Below are positions 59,663 to 64,000 of a stretch of 64,000 nt of DNA, piece after piece. Positions within the stretch are counted from its first letter, which is position 1; each line of letters starts with the position of its first letter. Both the position numbers and the translations under genes were made by a program. Below the pieces are notes generated by a model. The model saw only the letters and a program-made list of their open reading frames with translations, was not told the origin of the DNA and did no database searches. Origin of the DNA: Zygnema cylindricum (lineage: Eukaryota > Streptophyta > Zygnematophyceae > Zygnematales > Zygnemataceae); the NCBI GenBank assembly GCA_037447655.1, contig JBBHKE010001862.1:62001-126000 (forward strand). The letters are read 5' to 3'.

Positions 59663-60148
59663 AGTGTTTCCTTACATTTTATGCAATGTTGGGATGTTGC
59701 CTTTACTGTATTCCTTTCTTTGGCAGTTTTAGTTTGTGGCCGGTATGCTGAATCTGTAATCTACTTTTTTTTTTTTTCCTGTGGTTCATTCATGGTAGAA
59801 ATTTTGTTTGTTGCCTGTCCGCGCTTTTTTTTTTTTCCCGGTTTTTTTTCCCACGGAATGTCATCCTACGCCGTGTCAGTTCGCTAAAAAATTTCGTCCG
59901 GCGGCGTGCGCTTTACTTTGATGTTACGCCAGATTCGGACGTTCGTACAGGAGTGTGCACGACGCACACACATACAGTATGCCTAGGTTGGGCGAGTTTT
60001 GTGCAAAGTTTTGTGCGCCTACCAAAGGCCTACCATAAAAAAGCCTACTTTTGAACTATGTTGCAAACAGAGACAGGAACATTTCGGATTTTTTAAAGTT
60101 CGAAGTGAATCAAATTTCATAAGTTTGAAAAAACAGTACAGTACACTA
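59663..60148. other. Non-coding spacer
   Basis: T-rich runs (59765-59850) and mixed DNA. CCTACTTTTGAACTATGTTG at 60044-60063 is the inverted partner of 55840-55859. No gene seen. Confidence 0.45.
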
Positions 60149-60650
60149 CACCGCGCATCGTAATTAGAGTAATGAAAAAATTAGAGTAAAAAAAGAGAAA
60201 AAAATAATTAGAGTAATTTACTCTAGTTTATGTGATAGAACTGTTTCAGAAAGGAATTTACTCTAATTTATGCGGTTTACTCTAATTTGGCACGTTAATA
60301 TCCTCTACTGTAAATAAGGTATTCGTACAGAATCTGACAAAACGTACAGTTTATCGTCACTATGACGTTTGCACTACGCGGATTGTTAAAACGCAGTTAC
60401 ATGATAATGGCTTGTATTAAATCATTATTTGTACTTTTTTTATTTATAAAAGTACAATTTTGCACGGACGGACATCATCCGTACTCCACACTATTTAAAA
60501 CGAACATATATTAGAATTAAAAACGCTAATTAAACCTTACCTTAAATAGTATAATGAAAAAATAAGAATCATTTACTCTATTTGATGTGTTAGAGTCGAA
60601 ATTTTGAGCGACCGAATTAGAGTAATTTACTCTAATTACGATTCATGGTG
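60149..60650. mobile_element. TA-flanked 502-bp TIR element
   Basis: Left end CACCGCGCATCGTAATTAG, right end inverting to CACCATGAATCGTAATTAG, flanked by TA at 60147-60148 and 60651-60652. The interior repeats AATTAGAGTAA/TTACTCTAATT many times near both ends, so the termini are nested palindromes. No transposase. The terminus is the same family as the short MITEs (CACNG...ATCG...TTAG). Confidence 0.75.
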
Positions 60651-60652
60651 TA

Positions 60653-61380
60653 CAGTACTCTTACCGTACTCAACCATGCATTACTGTACTTGTACTGTAC
60701 TGTAGTTCAGAAGTCAGAACGTACGAGCATTTCGTGCGAAGTCCGCAAATATGCAATTACGATACAGGGGAGTTCCATTGAACCTCTGAGAACCACAGTG
60801 CAGTGCTGTATTCAGTTTTGGCAAAAAATGCCGGAACTGACTTCGGCCCTGTCTAAAATAGTAAAAGGCAATGGTTGCCAAAGGTTGAATAAGAATCTAG
60901 CCAATGACATGGCTACAGCCAGTAACGCGACCAAAAATTGTTGGTCAAACTTAGTAGAATGCAGGCAGAACACTAGAACAGGCGTCGAAACCATGGAAGG
61001 CATTCGTCTTTCGAATTTTTATTGCGCTACGTAAATTTGTTCGTTTGAGAGGAAATTTTTGAAAAAAAGCGAGTAGAACCAATTTCTACGCCAATCATGT
61101 TTTTGATGGTCCCCGGAAAAGCGTTTTGTTCGACGAGTCAAAGTGAGTCGGAATTGGCAGGCAGTACGGTGCACTGATTGTCACCTCAGCGGCCAATGAA
61201 GTCGGTCGTCGCTTGTCGTGATTGCTCGGTAAAAGAACTGAACCCAAGGAAACGACATTTCAGTTACGTTACTCCAAGATACAATAGCTTTTGGAATTTT
61301 TGCTGACCGTTGAATGTGACGTCACAAGTGGAGGTTGATCAAGAGGAAGACGGACGTTCTGCCGATTGACGGTGGCAGCC
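60653..61380 (+). promoter_or_regulatory. Upstream region of the small membrane protein gene
   Basis: A 129-codon frame (60645-61034) crosses the end of the MITE and shows no domain, so I do not call it. The sequence near 61300-61380 is GC-richer and leads into a strong GCAGCCATGG start context. No clear TATA box. Confidence 0.35.
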
Positions 61381-63079
61381 ATGGAAAAATGGGCTGCCAA
61401 GCTTCTCCCTCTGTGGACTTTTCTCGCCAGCCTCTGCGTCGGTCAGCTGCTGAGCATGGCCTGGCTATCCAGACGCAGCGAGGATTTGCTGTCACCAGAG
61501 TCCCCTGCTAACAGTAAGCAGCCCTTTGCTGCACTTTCTGGAAAGATCTGTGTTTGTTTCTTTATTCTGTCGAAGCTTGCAAGTTGAATAAACAATATTT
61601 TACGTCATTTTTGTTTTTCCTTGCGTTGCCATTGCATTTGGAGTTGATTGGACCGATAGTTTGTTTTTAAAATTATTTAGAGTGAAATTAGTAGTTAGGG
61701 TATGCATCGCTGAAAAAAATCCATTTGGATAAATCCACATCCTTTTGTTTTTAAGATGCATGAGTTGTGGTCCAATAACGAATTACGTATTTTGGCTTTT
61801 ACACCAATGTGAAGTTTTTGTTTATTTAAAGCTCATTTCAGTTAGTTGAAAAATATGTTATGCATTGAATTGACTTCATTCATTTAGTATTGGAATTCTA
61901 ATTCCATTAAAGGAGCATTGGAACATAAATTTAAACAACATAGTTGCTTTATGTAGATTCAGTTCAGTAGACCATATGAATGGAGCGAAAGATCCAAGTT
62001 CACAAACGAAGCTTACAAACGTTACTTTCTACAGTGAAAAAACAAAGAGTTTTTACAGAAACAAGTTGAAAAACACAAAAATCTCCAAAAAAAAGCCGAA
62101 CTTAAACAATTGTAAAAAAATCTCAAAGTGGATCTTGGAATAGGAAATGTACGAATAAAAAAATCTGAAAAAGGTTAAATTTACAAAAAAAGTTTACAAG
62201 TTTTGCTCGATAGTTTGAAAAAACATTGAGGTTGGTAGTTCAGTTTGGTAATATGACGTCAATTTCACTACCAATGAATAGGAATTTTTCCACTTTTGCT
62301 CACATTTTTAAGTTTTGGCGCACACTTATGGCTTTTGAAAGGAAATTTGTTAAGTTTTAGCTCATACTTATGGCTTTTGAAAGGATTTTTGTTAAGTTTT
62401 GGCTCATACTCATGGCTAGTAAAAGGTAAGTTTTGGCTCTTACTTGTGTCTTTTAAAAGGTTTTTTTTTAAGTTTAGGCCCTTAACGGATTATTTTTAAG
62501 ATATTTTCATAAAGAAGTTTAAAATCTCATTTTTTTTCATTCTGACGCTGTTTGCCTGCCGTTTCTCATTTTTGCTGTATTTAAGCATGCCTACATATGC
62601 TAACCTGACAAAAATGTTGTATCCGACTAGATCTCGTTTCAAATAATATTATTATATCGACTTTAAGCTCGCAAAATTGTTCGTTAATTTTTTTGTAAAA
62701 AGTGCAGATCTGTGGTCTAGTCAAATCTGGTCAAATGCTATTTTGTTATTTTCTTTGATTTGGTTGTTTTTGAATACAGGAAATTTGGTTGTTCCATGCG
62801 AAAACTGGTTAGCTCCGGAAATAACTTCTGACAGATTGTCCGATTCATGGGATATAGGTGTTAAGGTACAAATGCTTATTACCTTTTTTCAAAATTTTAC
62901 TAAACAAAAGCATTTTGCGGTTTTGTGAAACATGGGATACATGTTTTAAGGTATGATTGTTCTAGTTACCTTTGTTAGTTTTTACTGAACGAAAACATTT
63001 TGGAAGTGACGTTGTTTTTTTCTTTAATGTGATTCAACAGCTTCTTGAGGATGTTGTAAGGAAGTATTCTACTGAATGA
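61381..63079 (+). CDS. Small N-terminally anchored protein, three exons, 85 aa, unknown function
   Basis: Exons 61381-61513, 62780-62865 and 63041-63079. Donors GTAAGC and GTACAA and acceptors ATACAG and CAACAG fit, and the phases (1, then 0) agree. The start lies in GCAGCCATGG, an optimal context. Residues ~8-30 (LLPLWTFLASLCVGQLLSMA) form one hydrophobic helix followed by WLSRRSED, so a type II anchor or signal peptide is predicted. The tail is acidic and contains LAPEITSDRLSDSWDIG and ends VVRKYSTE. A second ATGGGATA...TTAAGGTA-like copy of the exon 2 end lies at 62930-62960. I recognise no family. The third exon is very short and could be wrong; the gene might then continue beyond it. Confidence 0.5.
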
Positions 63080-63667
63080 TGCACTGTAGTTAGTGTGCAC
63101 CACTCTTATTCCAAAACTAGTCCGTTTATGTTTTTTTTTTTTTTGTGGAAAGCAAACTTTAACCCAGGTGTTCGACGTCTTTTCTAAGCCAGTTCAAGCC
63201 TTTTTTTGCTTTTTTAGTGGAAAGCAAACCTTATTCTATGTGCTCCTCTTTAACTTAATTTTCCCTACGGCTTTAAAGGAATCGAGGAATGAATATTACA
63301 AAACATGAGCTGGTATAGACAATAATGGAGTTCCCTGTTTTCGTAAACTGAACCATTATGAGTTGGGATGAATTCAAACACAAAAACTACTAATCCATAC
63401 TGTTGTGTGTGTGGGAATTCGATGTCACATTAATTCACCCTGATGAATGTGAATCCAGAGAAGTTACCCTAGAAGCCCGGTTCACATCAATGGTGGTAAC
63501 GATTTACCTTTGGATCAAACACGGGTTCGATCCTGGTTGTACTATCTCAAATTTCTTTTTTGTCTTCAACTTATCATATTCATGTTACATCATGTTATAG
63601 ACGGTTCTATTTTCTGACGTCATAAGTCCATTTGTAGGCAGATCAAATCATCCTAACTAACTAACTA
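63080..63667. other. 3' flank of the small gene
   Basis: Two similar GTGGAAAGCAAAC segments at 63145 and 63219 are a short tandem duplication. GGTTCGATCC at 63527 resembles a tRNA B box, but the upstream bases do not fold. No gene called. Confidence 0.45.
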
Positions 63668-64000
63668 CACCGTGAATCGCTATTAGCATTAACAGCACTA
63701 ATTTCGTCCCGTTTTTTTTTGCCCCGTGAACACAAAATAGCGGCCTTAATGCTATCTTTTTTTTTTCTTAACGCTAATTCTTTTTTCGGTTCACAATCGT
63801 CCTCGTCATCTGGAGCCGAAGTAGAATCACTAATACTAAAACAGTCCTCATACTAATTATTTCTTAATGGTAATAGCTCTTCGAGATGTACCTAACTAAT
63901 TGACTGACCACATAATAAACTTACTGAGTTATTCCTCTTTATGGTTTGTGAGAATGGTGTTATTTCATTTATTAAAATTACTGTGGTACTCTAACGGGGG
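63668..64000. mobile_element. MITE terminus at the window edge
   Basis: TA-flanked CACCGTGAATCGCTATTAG, followed by CATTAACAGCACTAATTTCG and a CACAAAATAG core, matches the family seen at 18411 and 52305. The other end is not found before the window ends, so it is either truncated or continues outside. Confidence 0.55.

Noticed and set aside
60645-61034. 129-codon plus-strand frame
   Set aside because: It overlaps the MITE end, does not show domain features, and precedes a better-supported gene start.
63490-63545. tRNA-like B box GGTTCGATCC
   Set aside because: The T arm pairs only partly and the anticodon and acceptor stems do not form.
1-64000. CRISPR arrays, operons, ribosome-binding sites
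   Set aside because: The window is eukaryotic, with spliced genes and retrotransposons. No regular short repeats with unique spacers were seen.

Overview
This window looks like nuclear DNA of an intron-rich eukaryote, most likely a green-lineage (plant or streptophyte-alga type) organism. The best lineage clue is a seven-exon gene (50297-55505, minus strand) whose conceptual product matches plant PUX1, a CDC48 cofactor, over its UBX domain and down to its C-terminal KPKWFK motif. Plant-style Copia and chromodomain Gypsy elements agree with this. The exact lineage cannot be fixed from sequence alone. Introns follow GT-AG, low-complexity tracts are common, and most of the DNA is transposon-derived.

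Layout. 1-4876: low-complexity DNA, a degenerate 55-bp satellite-like repeat, a 658-bp TIR element, and the probable promoter and 5' UTR of the next gene. 4877-17329 (+): a five-exon gene for a ~2254-residue coiled-coil protein with a C-terminal membrane anchor and an internal ~127-132 residue repeat. 18411-20359 (+): a MITE and the 3' part of a dead LINE. 21588-23835 (-): an Hspa12-type HSP70-like gene with one in-frame TGA. 24000-29171: non-coding DNA with a duplicated copy of the HSP70-like 5' flank, a palindrome-rich putative transposon and a GC-rich patch. 29172-29243 (-): a tRNA-like sequence.

29347-48434 is a nested retrotransposon block, all on the minus strand. The clearest part is a complete young LTR element at 34792-39162: two 1242-bp LTRs, a 5-bp target duplication GTAGG, a Copia-type primer site and only a gag gene (a TR-GAG-like non-autonomous element). 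It sits inside the integrase of a chromodomain Gypsy element (32450-43424). The Gypsy in turn appears to split an older copy of the same TR-GAG family (29347-32449 plus 43433-44532), which abuts a decayed Copia element (44533-48434).

49036-64000: an unannotated spacer, the PUX1 gene with several MITEs in its introns, a dead LINE (56788-59632) bounded by ~30-bp near-identical direct repeats, more members of the TA-flanked MITE family, and a small three-exon gene for an 85-residue N-terminally anchored protein (61381-63079, +).

The probable host genes are the coiled-coil protein, the HSP70-like protein, PUX1 and the small membrane protein. They show no shared pathway in the sequence. Exon boundaries were inferred by eye from reading frame, phase and splice consensus. 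No alignment or search was run.
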